The notes beneath the pieces are model-generated. The model saw nothing but the letters and a program-made list of their open reading frames with translations, was not told the origin of the DNA and ran no database searches. 64,000 bases of DNA from the NCBI RefSeq assembly GCF_040183065.1, contig NC_091123.1:113062821-113126820 (forward strand). The letters are read 5' to 3'. Below, piece by piece: positions 1-11,519 of the stretch; positions within the stretch are counted from its first letter, which is position 1; each line of letters opens with the position of its first letter. This stretch comes from Periplaneta americana. Taxonomy: Eukaryota; Arthropoda; Insecta; Blattodea; Blattidae. The translations under genes were made by a program, and so were the position numbers.

Positions 1-860
1 TTAACAATTTAATTCATACAAATACATATACATATTAAATCTATATATATTCTTTAAAAATTAAATTTCTATGGCTAAGAGCTGTGCTTGTGAAACATTT
101 TGGTTCCTGTAGTCGTATAAAATCGGAGGCCTATTGTTGGATCAGATGGTTTTTGAACACTAGAATATTTCCGTAAGAAAAGGACAATTTTTGTACGATT
201 TCTTCGTATTATACCTATCATAAATAAAGATTCACTTTTTTGGACTTCTATTATACTGCCATGAACTACACTGAACTGTACTGAATAGTACTCTGTTGAA
301 TACCAGTGCTCTAACCGTCTAACCTTAACGTTCTTCAGTCTGAGTCATCTGTCCATCCTACGTACGGTACTCAATATAAAACGTTCCTACACTCAATCCA
401 GTGGAACTGTACACACAATTTCCTTGATAGTCGCATGCGATCTATATCAGTCAGCAGTGAAACCTGTTTCTTGGCAAAGGTCTGTACAACTGTATAATGA
501 CAACATTAATATATTATTTTAAATAGGGGCCGTATTCTTTCCCAGAGAGTACGGAGTTAAGATTACTTGTTCATAGACCATATTGGCGTGACGTCATGTT
601 GGCGCATGGCACAGTTATTATGAACATTTTCATCTTGCCTATTCTGCAGTCGACGTTCTATTAATTATTCAAAACTTGACGTTGGAGATTTGAAAATGCA
701 TTTTAATGATAAAGATGGACACTTCGATGACATTTCCTACTATTTAAATTATTTGTTCGTTTATTTATTTCATCTATGTTTACTGGTATTTACAGATCAT
801 ACATTAAGGTCTTCTCTTCCACTCAACCAATACAGAAGTACAAGTAGCCTACATAGCAAA
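1..860. other. AT-rich DNA, no recognised feature
   Basis: I see no coding similarity, tandem array or terminal repeat in this stretch. The short open frame at 690-881 has low-complexity composition and no recognisable motif. Confidence 0.5.
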
Positions 861-1112
861 TCGTCGTTGTTCCTGCAATAACTCCTATGTGACATATTTA
901 TCATTTTCATATTTTTTCTCTATTAAATAAATTAAATAGTAATACAGCAAACAATAAAATCTCCTATACGTAATTATATTTCTTTCTTTCGAAAATGCAA
1001 GAATTCACAATCTCCTATGTATGACTGCCATAGGATGAATCAATGTTGTTTCTTCTTCCTACTGAAACATTTTATATTTTGCACATAGGAGGTATTGCAG
1101 GAACAACGACGA
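861..1112. mobile_element. Small MITE-like inverted-repeat element
   Basis: The left end reads TCGTCGTTGTTCCTGCAATA from 861 and is found reverse-complemented at about 1083-1112 with one difference over about 30 bp. The 252-bp element has an AT-rich interior and no coding capacity. The sequence CTCCTATG recurs several times inside. No clear target-site duplication is visible, so the superfamily is unassigned. Confidence 0.65.
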
Positions 1113-1203
1113 AATACAAATAACAACAATACAGAAAAAAATAATAAAAAGAATAATGTTTTCATACCTAAGCTCAATAATAACGCCTTTATTGTTAATC
1201 TTT

Positions 1204-1533
1204 TTAATTTTCTTTATAACCACGTTCAGAGACTGAGCTTTCGTATAGGCTCAGTGTTTGTTCAAAGTCTTTCACAGTTGCAATATTATTCGGAGATACA
1301 AAAACTATGCTGCTTGTATGCCTTGCAAAAGATGGCGTCGGCAATTTCTCCTGCGGTTTCTGTTGCTGTTGTATATTCAGTACCGGTAGTTCGTCTTTGT
1401 ACCTGCTTAGAATACCCTTTAGCACCCCCACATAGTTCATAACACTCTCACACCACTTCCTGTCACTGCATTTGTTCTTATTTAAGATTTCGGTTATACT
1501 ATTTATTTCCTTTTCGGCGGAGCAATGTAATTC
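1204..1533 (-). other. Unidentified open frame (possible retroelement ORF1 remnant)
   Basis: The minus-strand frame is open from just after a TGA at 1534-1536 down to 1204, about 110 codons, with an internal ATG at 1440. The translation is not simple-sequence: it has a charged N-terminal part with Cys residues (the context DRKWCESVMNY is seen), a Gln run, then a mixed Ser/Thr-rich part. Nothing identifies a domain. The opposite strand is also open over much of the same region, which weakens the case for coding. It could be a gag-like fragment of a retroelement; this is a guess. Confidence 0.2.
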
Positions 1534-1560
1534 TCACACGTTTAGATTCACGGCCATCTT

Positions 1561-1613
1561 GATGATGATGATGATGATGATGATGACGAAGATGATGATG
1601 ATGATGATGATAA
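1561..1613. repeat. (GAT)n microsatellite
   Basis: Near-perfect GAT trinucleotide array with one interruption (GACGAA). It creates the poly-Ser open frame on the minus strand, which is not a gene. Confidence 0.95.
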
Positions 1614-2041
1614 TAATAGCAAAATGTAGATGTGTTTAGTTGCATGTAATTCTAAATAGTTAAAGAAGTACAATTTAGTGTTAAATAAGACAATCTGGAT
1701 TGAAGAAATGATTAACAAAATGAAGGAAAATTGATATATTAAAAATAAATATTCCACAAAAGTAACATTTGAAGAAAGATCATATTCTAGAGATGAAAAA
1801 TAGCCTTTCTGACAATCGGTTCTTGAAAGTAGTAAATGTATGCCAGCCCTTTACACTATACACACTAAAATACGCTATTTTCACTATTACACTATCAGAA
1901 AGAATGAAGGCTTACATGATCAAACATTAGTTACACTATTGTACAAAATTTACAAAATAAATAGGCTATACGCTATAGTATTATGAAATAAGATACCTTG
2001 CATTACATACACAACACTGTAGGCCTTACATAAGCTTAATA

Positions 2042-2669
2042 CAGTGGAACCTCTGTCATCCGTAGTAATGAAGGGAGTGGACTGAACGATTAATCGAAAA
2101 AATCGGATAATCCGTACCATGAAATATTTTCGTAAATTAAGTGAACAATAACAATTTCCTCCATGGTTTTGTGTTTAACACGCTAGGTCGTGAATCAGAA
2201 GTTCATTCATTTAAGTCTGGTTGTCAACAACAGATTTTTAAGTGCAAGGTAACTCCTTGCAATGGCTGTCAGCGAAAAGACAGAAATAGTAGGAGTCTCA
2301 TGTATACACTTTATCCTCGAATTGTATTAAATCGCGCGTAGTTGTAACACCAATCTCGTATTCTGATGCGAAATGAGCCACAGTTTCTCTTTCCCCAAAC
2401 CGTTGAATTATTTGCACTTTTTTCAGTACTTAGCACAACACGTTTTCTTTTGACAGTCATGGAATGCTTTTTATATAGAAGTTGTACAGTATGGAAATTC
2501 GAACAGTAGACTACTGTATACTGTGTGAGGGTAAATCCTTGTAATAACTTTCTCTAGAGAAAAAAAAAAGTAATACTATATATTTATGTAGCAAAAAAGA
2601 AGCGAGAGAAAGACAGTCGGATAATCCGCCAATCGGTTATTAGGATGACGGATAATTGGGGTTCTACTG
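2042..2669 (-). mobile_element. Defective pogo/Tigger-like DNA transposon
   Basis: Both ends carry pogo-type TIRs. The left end starts CAGTGGAACC; the right end, reverse-complemented, starts CAGTAGAACCCC. The dinucleotide TA flanks each end (2040-2041 and 2670-2671), as expected of Tc1/mariner-superfamily insertion. Subterminal copies of GGATAATCCG occur on both sides. At 628 bp it is an internally deleted derivative that still encodes the start of a transposase on the minus strand. Confidence 0.8.
2325..2460 (-). pseudogene. pogo/Tigger transposase N-terminus (CENP-B-type HTH), frameshifted
   Basis: The minus-strand ATG at 2460 opens MTVKRKRVVLST. After a one-base frame change the reading continues as KKVQIIQRFGERETVAHF and ends near TTTRDLI. 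This pattern, a basic start followed by a helix-turn-helix with LxIIxRxxxGE, is the N-terminal CENP-B/pogo DNA-binding domain of Tigger-like transposases. About 45 residues remain. The DDE catalytic part is absent because the element is internally deleted. Placement inside pogo TIRs supports the call. Confidence 0.7.
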
Positions 2670-3049
2670 TATTGTAAATAAATGTTTCATCAATGTAGGT
2701 CTACATTCTTTATTATAGTGTAAATAGCAAAAATAGCGTATTCTAGTGTACACAGTTTAAATAATTTAAATTGTAAATATTACTGTAATTGTTAAAGTGG
2801 TCCATGTTTTGTTCCGCCTCAGTTTATGAAACAAGAGTAACGTGAGTAGTCAGTCTACTTCCCTTCTAGACGCAGGCACGTCGTTCATTTAAAAAGTCCA
2901 ATAATACTTAATCTTGTAGACTCCTGGGACGAAGCACGGTCCCTAATTTCAAATTTTACATCTCATTTTATCACTACGCACTTGTTCATTTGAATATAAT
3001 ATTTCTACAACGTATTAACTAATTTTTCAATCCTGTTTAATCGGTAATT

Positions 3050-3263
3050 TAACGACGCCATATCGACTACTAGGCTATTTAACATCAATGGAAATACGTG
3101 ATAGTGAGATGGTATTTGACGAGATATGGCAGAGGATTCACCATGTGGTTACCTAACATTCGCCTTAACAGTTAGATAAAACCTCGGAAAAATAACACAA
3201 ACGGGAATGAACCAACTCCCAAGCGCAGATCAGTATCAGCAAGCAAATGCGCTTATCACGGGA
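3050..3263 (-). repeat. tRNA-derived SINE, minus orientation
   Basis: The + strand begins TTTAACGACGCCATATCGAC and ends with a degenerate reverse tRNA-like head. The body phrase ACCTCGGAAAAATAACAC is a variant of a SINE body seen again near 26.9 and 44.2 kb. The B-box-like part is at about 3203-3222 on the minus strand. Confidence 0.6.
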
Positions 3264-3477
3264 ATTACATCTGGGAATGTTTAATAAGAACTTGTTGATG
3301 AACTGCGTGTTAAGTGACCGATGTTTGATCCTGTAAATAAATGATTCGTGAATTGCAGAAACTCCATAAGTCACATTGCTTCTCAAATTAAGTTCCTCAT
3401 ATCTTTGTAATATTCATAGATAGGTCTTTCAGAGTAGAAACCCACACGTCCATTGTATCATCAACAGTGGAAGAACC

Positions 3478-3655
3478 ATGTACAGTACAAAGAATGAAAA
3501 GGAATAAACTTCCAAGATTAGCCTCAGTATATAGACCAAGAGGATACAGAGATCGAGGAAGACCAAGACATCAATGGAGGGATCAAGGGCATCTTTCTTA
3601 GATTATCGTTACAGATCACATGGTCTAAAACGAAGAAGCTCATGATGATGATGAT
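3478..3655 (+). pseudogene. 3' end of a non-LTR retrotransposon (LINE)
   Basis: The + strand translation includes YRPRGYRDRGRPRHQWRDQ, the RP-rich Trp-containing C-terminal tail typical of insect LINE reverse-transcriptase ORFs (GRPRxxW motif). It is followed by a stop and a short (GAT)n-like tail near 3648. Only about 60 residues remain, with no RT motifs. The fragment is 5'-truncated, as is usual for LINE insertions. Confidence 0.5.
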
Positions 3656-4369
3656 TTAAGTTATTAGATGCAGGAAAGTGGTTACATGTTTGTCTCATAT
3701 TATGGTCTAAGATATTTATGCCATTATGACGTACGTGAGACAGCTATAATTCTCATGATTTCTTCAACGAAGCAAGAGAAAATAATGGGGTACGCTCATA
3801 CTACCAATCGCCTTCTGCCAACGGGAAAGGCTCGATACTGCAAGTTGTAGGAGACCGAGTGGATCTCGGAGTAGCTCAAGAAGAAAAGTTCTCCCTTTAC
3901 CTGAGCTTTAGTTCGGCTCTTCCAGGTCACAGCCCTTATTTGATTTTTTATTATTCCGTTTTAGTGCATCTCACCTCTAAGAAATTTCATTTCCTCCAAC
4001 TGAATTTTGTTATACTACTTTTTCTCTTATCTGAAAGAATAGAGCAGCGATCGTTGCATCTACCTTAGAACTCATAACGTTTAATTTGTAATCTTCCTTG
4101 TCTTTCCCGTTATTGTACTCGCCGTTCCATAAACAGACTGACATCTAGTGACTTGGTTCTCAAATCTCTCATTTCACATGTTATATTGCATTCTAAATAT
4201 TAAAAAAGGAAGAAAAAGGAGAGAAAGACATATCTTGTAACATGAAATTACTCACATCTGATAGCCATGAATTTGCTTTTCTTTAAAGAAATTCCAAGTC
4301 AAATGTTCCACCAATCATGCGCGGTTAGAAGTCATCTTCATTTTTGTACAATATCACTCGTGGTGTTTC

Positions 4370-5715
4370 CTAAGGCTTATCTAATTTCATAGATTCATTT
4401 TAATTTAATTTTATGAAAAACGTTTTCGCTCACCAGTGAGCATGTCTAGGACTTATAAATAGAAACATGAAGATAAATTAACAAATTAGTATCATACATA
4501 AACAATACAAAAATAATTGAATATGTGCTTAGCGTATTTTACATAATATATTCGCAATTTGTAAAGTGATTACAGCTATAATAAATAAAATAACAAGTTC
4601 GATGTAAAAATGAACAATATGATATAATATAATATTGTTTTATTTGATGTTCAATCTAATTGACATATCACAATTTAAAAAAATTAATGACATTTAGTAT
4701 TATGAAACTTAAGCAAACGTTTTCGCCCTTCGGGCATCATCAGGCATTTTTTTATACAATAGCTTGTACATTTTATGTCTTGTTGTGGAATCTGTACAAG
4801 CTAATTAAAACACAACCTATAATATAATGTTGAACCAACTATTTGAGATAAACTTGTGATGATTAACGATCTAAAATATAAAATACAGGTATAAAATTTA
4901 ATATGTAAATAAAATTGTAGCTGACCTGTATGTCTTACATTTTACTTATGACATATGAAATTGCAAACATGATCAAACTATTTGGATCCTCTTTAAACTT
5001 CATAATAGCTTCCATTAGTTGAATAAAACAATATTATATTATATCATATTGTATTGACTATCTGAATATCTTTCATTATGTTTCTAAAAAAATGAACAAG
5101 TTAAAAACAATGTTAAAACATATTGCGGAATAATTTTACTACAAAATACATCCTTTAAAACTATCGACAATGAGTAAAGAATGGATACAGATATATTTCC
5201 ATTATTAAATTTGTTAGTACTTTTTGTTGACAATCTTTTATAAGTTAAAAATCAATACTACAGAGTTGATTCTATTTTAATCAATTTTTAATTAAATTCT
5301 ATTTTAAATCAACACTATAGAATTGGTTTTTAGCTTATAAACGATTGTCAACAAATACTAATAAATAAAGGAAATATATCTGCATCATTCTTATTGAATG
5401 TCGATAGTTTTAAAGGATGTATTTTAGAGTAAAATTTTTTTTCAAGATGTTTGAACATTATTTTTAACTTGTTCATTTTTACAACGATCTCGTTAAGTTA
5501 TTTTATTTATTACAGCTGTAATCACTTTATAAATTGAAAATATGTCATGTAAAACACACCAAGCATACATGCAATTATTTTTGTGTTGTTTATGTACTTA
5601 ATTGTAAATTTAGCTCACGTTTTTATATATGAGATCTGAAGATGCTCACCGGTGGGCGAAAACATTTCTCTTAAAATTAAATTAAAATAAACTTATTAAA
5701 TTAGGTAAACCTTAG
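4370..5715. mobile_element. Long-TIR foldback DNA element
   Basis: Sequence from CTAAGGCTTATCTAAT (4370) onward is matched by the reverse complement of the 3' end (to 5715) over about 245 bp. The match then continues between 5088-5270 and 5320-5490. The left arm is interrupted by the 470-bp insert at 4618-5087. Without the insert the element is about 0.86 kb and almost entirely two inverted arms around a short AT-rich loop. No coding sequence is seen. Each arm holds a hairpin followed by CGAAAAC. Confidence 0.7.
4618..5087. mobile_element. 470-bp insertion in the left arm of the foldback element
   Basis: The right arm supplies the uninterrupted sequence, so the insertion limits can be read directly. 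AAAAATGAACAA occurs at 4606-4617 and again at 5088-5099 as a 12-bp duplication. The insert has its own inverted repeats: TATGATATAATATAATATTG at 4618, and its reverse complement near 5030-5053. It also contains CTGATGATGCCCGAAGGGCG on the minus strand (about 4722-4743). The 12-bp duplication suggests retroposition or a long-TSD DNA element; which of these is unresolved. Confidence 0.6.
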
Positions 5716-5814
5716 ACGGAAGTGCCATTACTTAAAGATTATTAACCGTCTTATTGGTGCCATCATGTCTATAAAATCAATCATACAGGCTAAATAGTAA
5801 TGTGAGTGCAATAA

Positions 5815-6060
5815 TTTCCATACAACCAGTACGGGAGTAATGCATGGTCTGTATGATGATCCCCCTAGTCGTTATAGCGGTTTTGGAAATCGAACTTCGC
5901 TACCAATCGAAGCTTCCCAAATTCATCACTCTGCTGAGTGGGCACCGATCCCATGCACTGACGCAAATTTCATGAGAAAGTTCCCCCCATGAGGAATCGA
6001 ACCAGCGCTCATTCCATAACATAAGTCCAGGCATGATGCCTTAGACCACGACACTACAGT
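5815..6060 (-). repeat. tRNA-derived SINE, minus orientation
   Basis: On the minus strand the head reads GTCGTGGTCTAAGGC (A-box-like), followed by GGTTCGATTCCTC (B box). The body runs through CATGAAATTTGCGTCAGT and ends near the + strand text CCAGTACGGGAG. It is the same family as the longer copy at 30.3-30.8 kb; the shared GTACTGGTTGG phrase marks the truncation point. Confidence 0.75.
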
Positions 6061-7230
6061 ACAAGTATTGTACTCGTATATGGTTTCCGTTTATTTAGGA
6101 GGAAGATATAAAGGAAGAGGTGAATTAAGGTTTATGATTTTGCAATTTTTCACAGCGCCTAAAATATCAATTTATAATTCACAATGGCATTTTCACATCA
6201 TATCTTCAGCAATGAACGCATTCTTTGGCTAGCGAAGCAATATTTTATGGTGGTCTTAAAAGCGAAGGCTACTTTTAGGGCCTATGCAATATTAAAGAGC
6301 ATAAAAGAGACTGTATGCAGAAATTTTGTATTCTCATGATGTTATATGATACTGGTACATCACACGTTACCATTAAATTTCAAGATTGGCGTCTTGTTTA
6401 GATATTTAAATTCAATAAGCTATGTGGTCCAACTATATAGGTACATCATAACGATAATGATGATGATTATGATTACCATTACTATTGTCATCATTATGAT
6501 AAGTTATTATATTTCTAACATTTTAACACATATAAAATACAAAACAAATTGCATTTTTAATTTTGCTACAATGGTTTGCTACATATCTTCAAAAGCAATC
6601 ACCATATATCATCATCAGCAGCAGCATCGTCGTGATAGTCGTACCACACACTTCATGACGGCTACTTCATCGGCGCGAACTACATTGACGCCTAAGGTCA
6701 GATCATATTTTTCCAAGTCAGGTTAGCATTGAATTTAACTATATTTATTAAAAAGATACATTTAGTTACTTTGTACACTGTTTAGATTTGAATAGTAATT
6801 AATTACTGAAGCCAATCGTATTATTTTTTATTTACTTCCTCCTGAACACCTTAGCTGCAAGAATCTCTTCGAGTTTGGTCTCACTACAGCAAAATACAAT
6901 ACCTTCCCGCCAATTACCGCGCAGGTCATAAAATTTTAATGAAAGTGTGGACAAAAACTGTAGGATGCTGATAAAATAAACAAGAGCAACTGACGAAATA
7001 AAAAAAAACACAGACTTCTATTTTAATAAATTTCAGTCGGATTCATCAGTATTTGAACTCCCGACTTCAGGTAAAATGTCTTGTCTCTTGGCGCTTACAC
7101 ATTGATTTGTCGATTTCACATTCTATTAAATCTTTAAAAATGTGTTTTGTTTTTTTTACATTTATTAATTTAGTCATTCATTCATTAACCCATTCAATCA
7201 AATATTCATTCAATCATCCATTTATACAGA

Positions 7231-8374
7231 GTGGAAAACCTATTGCATTAATTCGCAGAAGTAATAAAAGTCATAAAAGTCAATAGGAATAAGTTTTGTC
7301 AAATAAGTTTTTTGATACGTTCAATAGTTTTGAGAATATGACATGACTGTAACGAGTAGGCACCCGAGATCAAAATGGGCTATCTTATCCAAAGGTGAAT
7401 TTTAAGAAAAGTGCAAAAATTTCCTGCATCTGATTGACGTACTGATATTTTCTATTCATTTTACACATCTAAAATAAATCATTTTGAAACTAAACCTTTC
7501 ACTGTGTAAAGTTTTCAACCCAAACTTGCCAATGATGTCAATAATTCATTTTCTAAAAAAAAGTCACATAGCCCATTTTGATCTCGGGCGCCTCATGTTG
7601 TAACACTCCAGTGCTACTTGAGGTCATTGGTCCTCAGTGAGGGCGAGTGTAATTTCACTCCGCAAAACCTACGAGAGGATAATGTAAACAAAAATGTTTC
7701 ATCAGATACGTTTCGATCAAATTACTGTACCACATACGTAACACTTAACATATTACTTAACTTTACTGTGAACTTAATAAATTTTTGTAAATTAATTTAT
7801 TTTTAATTTCTTCAAAGATATTAACTTAAATGGAAATTGAATTACAGAATGTGTATTCGTAATAATGCTATTTTGAGTTTACATCAAATGTAAAGGAATT
7901 ATTAATGGAAACAGTTTTGTTTTATGAGAATGTATATTCTTTACTGGTTTGTAATTACGTAAAAAGCAAAGAAAGCAACAGATACTGTGAATGTTAAATA
8001 AGTTTCATGGTATTAAATTTAGAGTTAAAGAGGTTACAGCGTAATAAACAATGTTAAAAACAAACATTTTGCGAAATTAATTCACGGAATACTTTTCGTG
8101 TTGATCAAAGGTAATTTGATCGAAACGTATCTGATGAGACTTTTTGTTTACATACTTCTCTCGCAAGTCATGTGGAGTGGATGATTGAAGTTACACTCAC
8201 CCCCAATCCGGAGCAATGACCTCAAGGAAAACTGCAGCGTTGCAACACGTTACATTTCGTATTCTCAAAACCATTGGAAGTATCAAAAAACTTATTTGAC
8301 AAAACTTGTTCGCATTAATTTGATCTATTATCTCTGTGAATTGATGCAATAGGTTCTCTTCCACCTTGTATATT
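7231..8374. mobile_element. Long-TIR DNA element with nested MITE in left arm
   Basis: The left arm (7231-7735, interrupted) matches the reverse complement of about 8105-8374. Both carry CAAATAAGTTTTTTGATAC and both carry CAGATACGTTTCGATCAAAT. The interior (about 7740-8100) is AT-rich and non-coding. The left arm is split by the insert at 7358-7593, so that insert is younger. No coding region and no clear TSD were identified. Confidence 0.7.
7358..7593. mobile_element. MITE nested in long-TIR element
   Basis: The ends are inverted repeats. The left reads CCCGAGATCAAAATGGGCTA and the right, reverse-complemented, gives the same 20 bases. The 236-bp insert is absent from the corresponding place in the right arm, which fixes it as a later insertion. 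TSD not resolved. Confidence 0.75.
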
Positions 8375-9719
8375 GAGAATTTTTACTTCACTGGGGTTAT
8401 TTTGTACTGACAATACGCATGATGGGACTTCCGAAAAGTGGGATTGGTATAATGCCGAGACTCCACCTGAAAGGTAAGACATGACAAAGTCCCACATTTA
8501 TAGTGAGGATCACGTAAGTTCAGTTCCCAAACAGCAAATATTTCCGCCTTGTCAGTGTTGCCAACTGTTACCAAATATCACCACATGTAGTAAAATCACG
8601 ATCCTATGTACTGAATGACTTCTTTACTCACCGTACTTTACTTTAATGTTGGAAGGTTATTCTAAATAGTTTCAATAATAATGAGAAATGTATTGCTATG
8701 TTCTATTCTTTTATTCCTTTACATTATTATTAGTATTAGCATTAATAGGTTACTAGACGTAAATATACAACAAAGTATAGTATATAATATTCAAGAATCA
8801 AATCTGTTCCAAGACCAATTAAATTATTGTCACTTCACTTCAAAGATTCCAGCGTACATATACTGTACTTCCTAAAGGTAGATAAATTAATAACCAATTG
8901 ACTTTTGGTTGGAATTCGAATGAACTTCTGATTATCTTTTGAAATTAGTAAGGAAATGGATAATACAACTAGGCTAAAACTGAAATAATAATAAATCAAC
9001 TTACAAAAATAATTTTGGTCCTTAAAAGCCATAAGTAATTTCACTTCTAGATACCTTTTTAAAGATTTCATTTGTTTGTAAATTGCTTAATAATGTTACA
9101 CTTACACTTATTATTTCTGGAACTCCACGTCTGTCATTGAAAAAATGTATGATACATAACTGTGAAGTCTCTTTTTGGCTCTTGTGCCCTAAATTTAAAT
9201 AAGAAAAAACAAATGATTCAAGAAATGTGAGCTGGTGTAAATTACATACTCAATTAATAAAATAATTACTACCAAAAGAGTATTTTATTAATTCTATACA
9301 AAAGATGGATTACACAGAACAGATGGCCAGAAATCATAGATTTATACACAACATACAGCATGAAACGATCATCAAAAAATGCTTTTTGTACACAATAACA
9401 TCTTTCAAACGAAGTGAAATAGCCAATAAGTTCAATAAATATTATGCTAATAAGTAATAACTATAATTAATAATTATCTACAAGCTGTAAAAGGGAATAA
9501 AATAGTATATTGTTGAAATTAGGGGGTATGGTTTATTACGTGTATTTATAATTTTAATTACTTTTTCTACATTTAATTATATTTTAATTTCTATTAGATT
9601 AGTTGGTGGTGTGGGTGTTAGTTTTATCTGTGTACGTCAGACTATTAAGGAAAAACTGAAAGAAATATTAAATCTACAATCTACTTTATATAACAATATT
9701 TAATCAAGAACTGAATATT

Positions 9720-11205
9720 ACTATTCATTTAATAACATAAGACCCAAAACATCTCCAAGTCCAGACAATACACATGCTGATTTTCTTAAATATGTTGGCA
9801 AACAAGCAAACTCACTACTTTTATCTTGTAATCTCAACTAAAATACAATATCTGTCTGGAGAAAATCTATCATAACATCAATTTTGAAAAGCAATTATTC
9901 AACTAATATTTTTTCGAGTTATCGACAGATACCACTTACCAGTATGATAGCCAAAATTATGGAAGAGATGATTTCATAGATTGAATTGGTTCCTGGAATC
10001 TAGTAACTAACTTTCATCTTATTGAGTTGACTTTAGAAAATTACATTCAACAAATGGACAGATTTTAAATTTTAGTCAAGATATTAAAGATATTTTAAAC
10101 AGAAAACAAAACACCTTAGCAATTTTAATTTATTTTCAAGGATCATATGGCTCTGTAAATATAAATCACTTAAGAAATTGCAAACTTAGGGTGTCCATGA
10201 TAAAGTGTTACATTGGGTCAGTGACTTGATTATTTGATTCATTGTCACAAATATGTAAATAGAGACAGATTCATCTGGGCTTCCCACATTGTTGTTTTCA
10301 GGAATACATTTTCCAATATTAATGTCGATGGTCTAACTAAAGAAATAGGTCTTATGATAATCTCATCATTTGCAGATAATATGGTTGTCTAGAACAAAAA
10401 ATCACAGTCCACAAATATTAATAAACTGAGCCAAAATCCCAACAGACTTTTTGACTCTACTTGGAGAACTCAAACTTGCTCAATCAAGGGAAACTTTACT
10501 AATAAAACACAATCCCAAGTTATTTCAAAATGAATAGTATATAAGTTAACTTTAACAGATTATGTTAAGAAATGTGATACTTCTCCAGACATTTTAAAAA
10601 TCATTAGAAACGATAAATGATCTGGTCAGTGAGTGACTACATACAGTATTTTTTATAGATGGATCCTGTTTACCAAGCCATAGATGTAGTGGTGTTGTAG
10701 TACAATACCAGTATATTCCCTTTTACAGGGAATTATATTCAAACACTTGTTTGCCCCATTTTAACCGTGACAATGCTTTTTAGTTTTTTAAACTTTCTGG
10801 TTATTGTATTGTGTTTGTGTTTAGTGAAAGATTTTAGATAAGGGTGCAAATAGCCATAGTAGCTGACGCGCCCTTTTTAAATGCCACTAACTAACTAACT
10901 AACTAACTAACTAATTAACTAACTAACTTCAAACACTGACTAATTTTGATAGTGAAAATTTAGATACACTTTTAAGCTTACAAAATCTCCAGTATCAACT
11001 TCATAAATCTGAGAAGGCTGTCATACTATCAGACTCAAAATCAGATATTCTTGCTGCAGTATTGGACGTAACAGCATGAAATCTCAATATTTTACAGTGT
11101 TTTAATATTTTAAGCAAAATGGTCGAATTACATCGACGACTGGTACTTCTGTGGATCCATGAACTTTATGGAGTGGGAGGTAATGAGGTAGTTGAAAGGT
11201 AGCAA
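9720..11205 (+). pseudogene. LINE pol remnant: reverse transcriptase plus RNase H
   Basis: Scattered frames on the + strand give successive pieces of a Jockey/I-like pol ORF. NIRPKTSPSPDNTHADFLKY is near 9737. SYRQIPLTSMIAKIMEEMI (RT motif YRPISLTS) is near 9922. ILIYFQGSYGSVN lies at the FxDFxxAFDxV position near 10120. A remnant of the FADD box follows near 10370. A deletion then leads to the RNase H start DGSC near 10662 and to VILSDSKSDILAAV near 11021. Many stops and frameshifts make it long dead. The RNase H segment is interrupted by a 180-bp retroposon. Confidence 0.75.
10748..10927 (+). mobile_element. Short (CTAA)n-tailed retroposon inserted in LINE RNase H
   Basis: The 180-bp insert is bounded by the direct repeat TTCAAACACT at 10738-10747 and 10928-10937. 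It ends in a (CTAA)n tail (about 10890-10927), a 3' terminus typical of non-LTR elements with simple-repeat tails. No tRNA boxes are evident, so it is probably a 5'-truncated LINE 3' UTR rather than a SINE. Confidence 0.8.
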
Positions 11206-11299
11206 AATTACTGTAAGGTTATCTATACCTGCATCTTACCACACTGTTAAAAGAATAACAAGATCAGAACATGACAATGTGGTAACAAAAATCGGAATG

Positions 11300-11480
11300 A
11301 TTCTAAAGCAAATGAAAAAATTGCAATAGGCCATCCGGCATCTGCTCCACGATGGAGGAAAATCCTCAGAAGAAACCAACTAATCAGACCAAATGGGGGA
11401 TCCAAACTACCCTCGAGTGCAGCTCTGAATTTGCAGGCCAACGAGTCTACCAACTAAGCTACATTGGTGGCTCCACTAAA
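11300..11480 (-). repeat. tRNA-derived SINE, minus orientation
   Basis: On the minus strand, TGTAGCTTAGTTGGTAGAC gives the A box (about 11445-11463) and GTTTGGATCCCCC the degenerate B box. The body includes GTTTCTTCTGAGGATTTTCC, a variant of the SINE body seen at 50.8 kb. Confidence 0.7.
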
Positions 11481-11519
11481 AATATGAAGTACATGGCACT
11501 CAGATTATTAAATTGACAA

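Larger units (their letters stand above)
1852..2754. mobile_element. Inverted-repeat element (MITE) hosting a pogo element
   Basis: Imperfect inverted repeats flank the region. The left copy, with AATACGCTATTTT at about 1869, is matched by the reverse complement of about 2690-2754. The pogo element at 2042-2669 lies inside, so this MITE is older. Subtracting it leaves roughly 275 bp. Confidence 0.55.

Noticed and set aside
1095-1442. 115-codon + strand frame starting with Asn-rich sequence
   Set aside because: The start lies in the right TIR of a MITE, the N-terminal part is low complexity, and no family resemblance was found.
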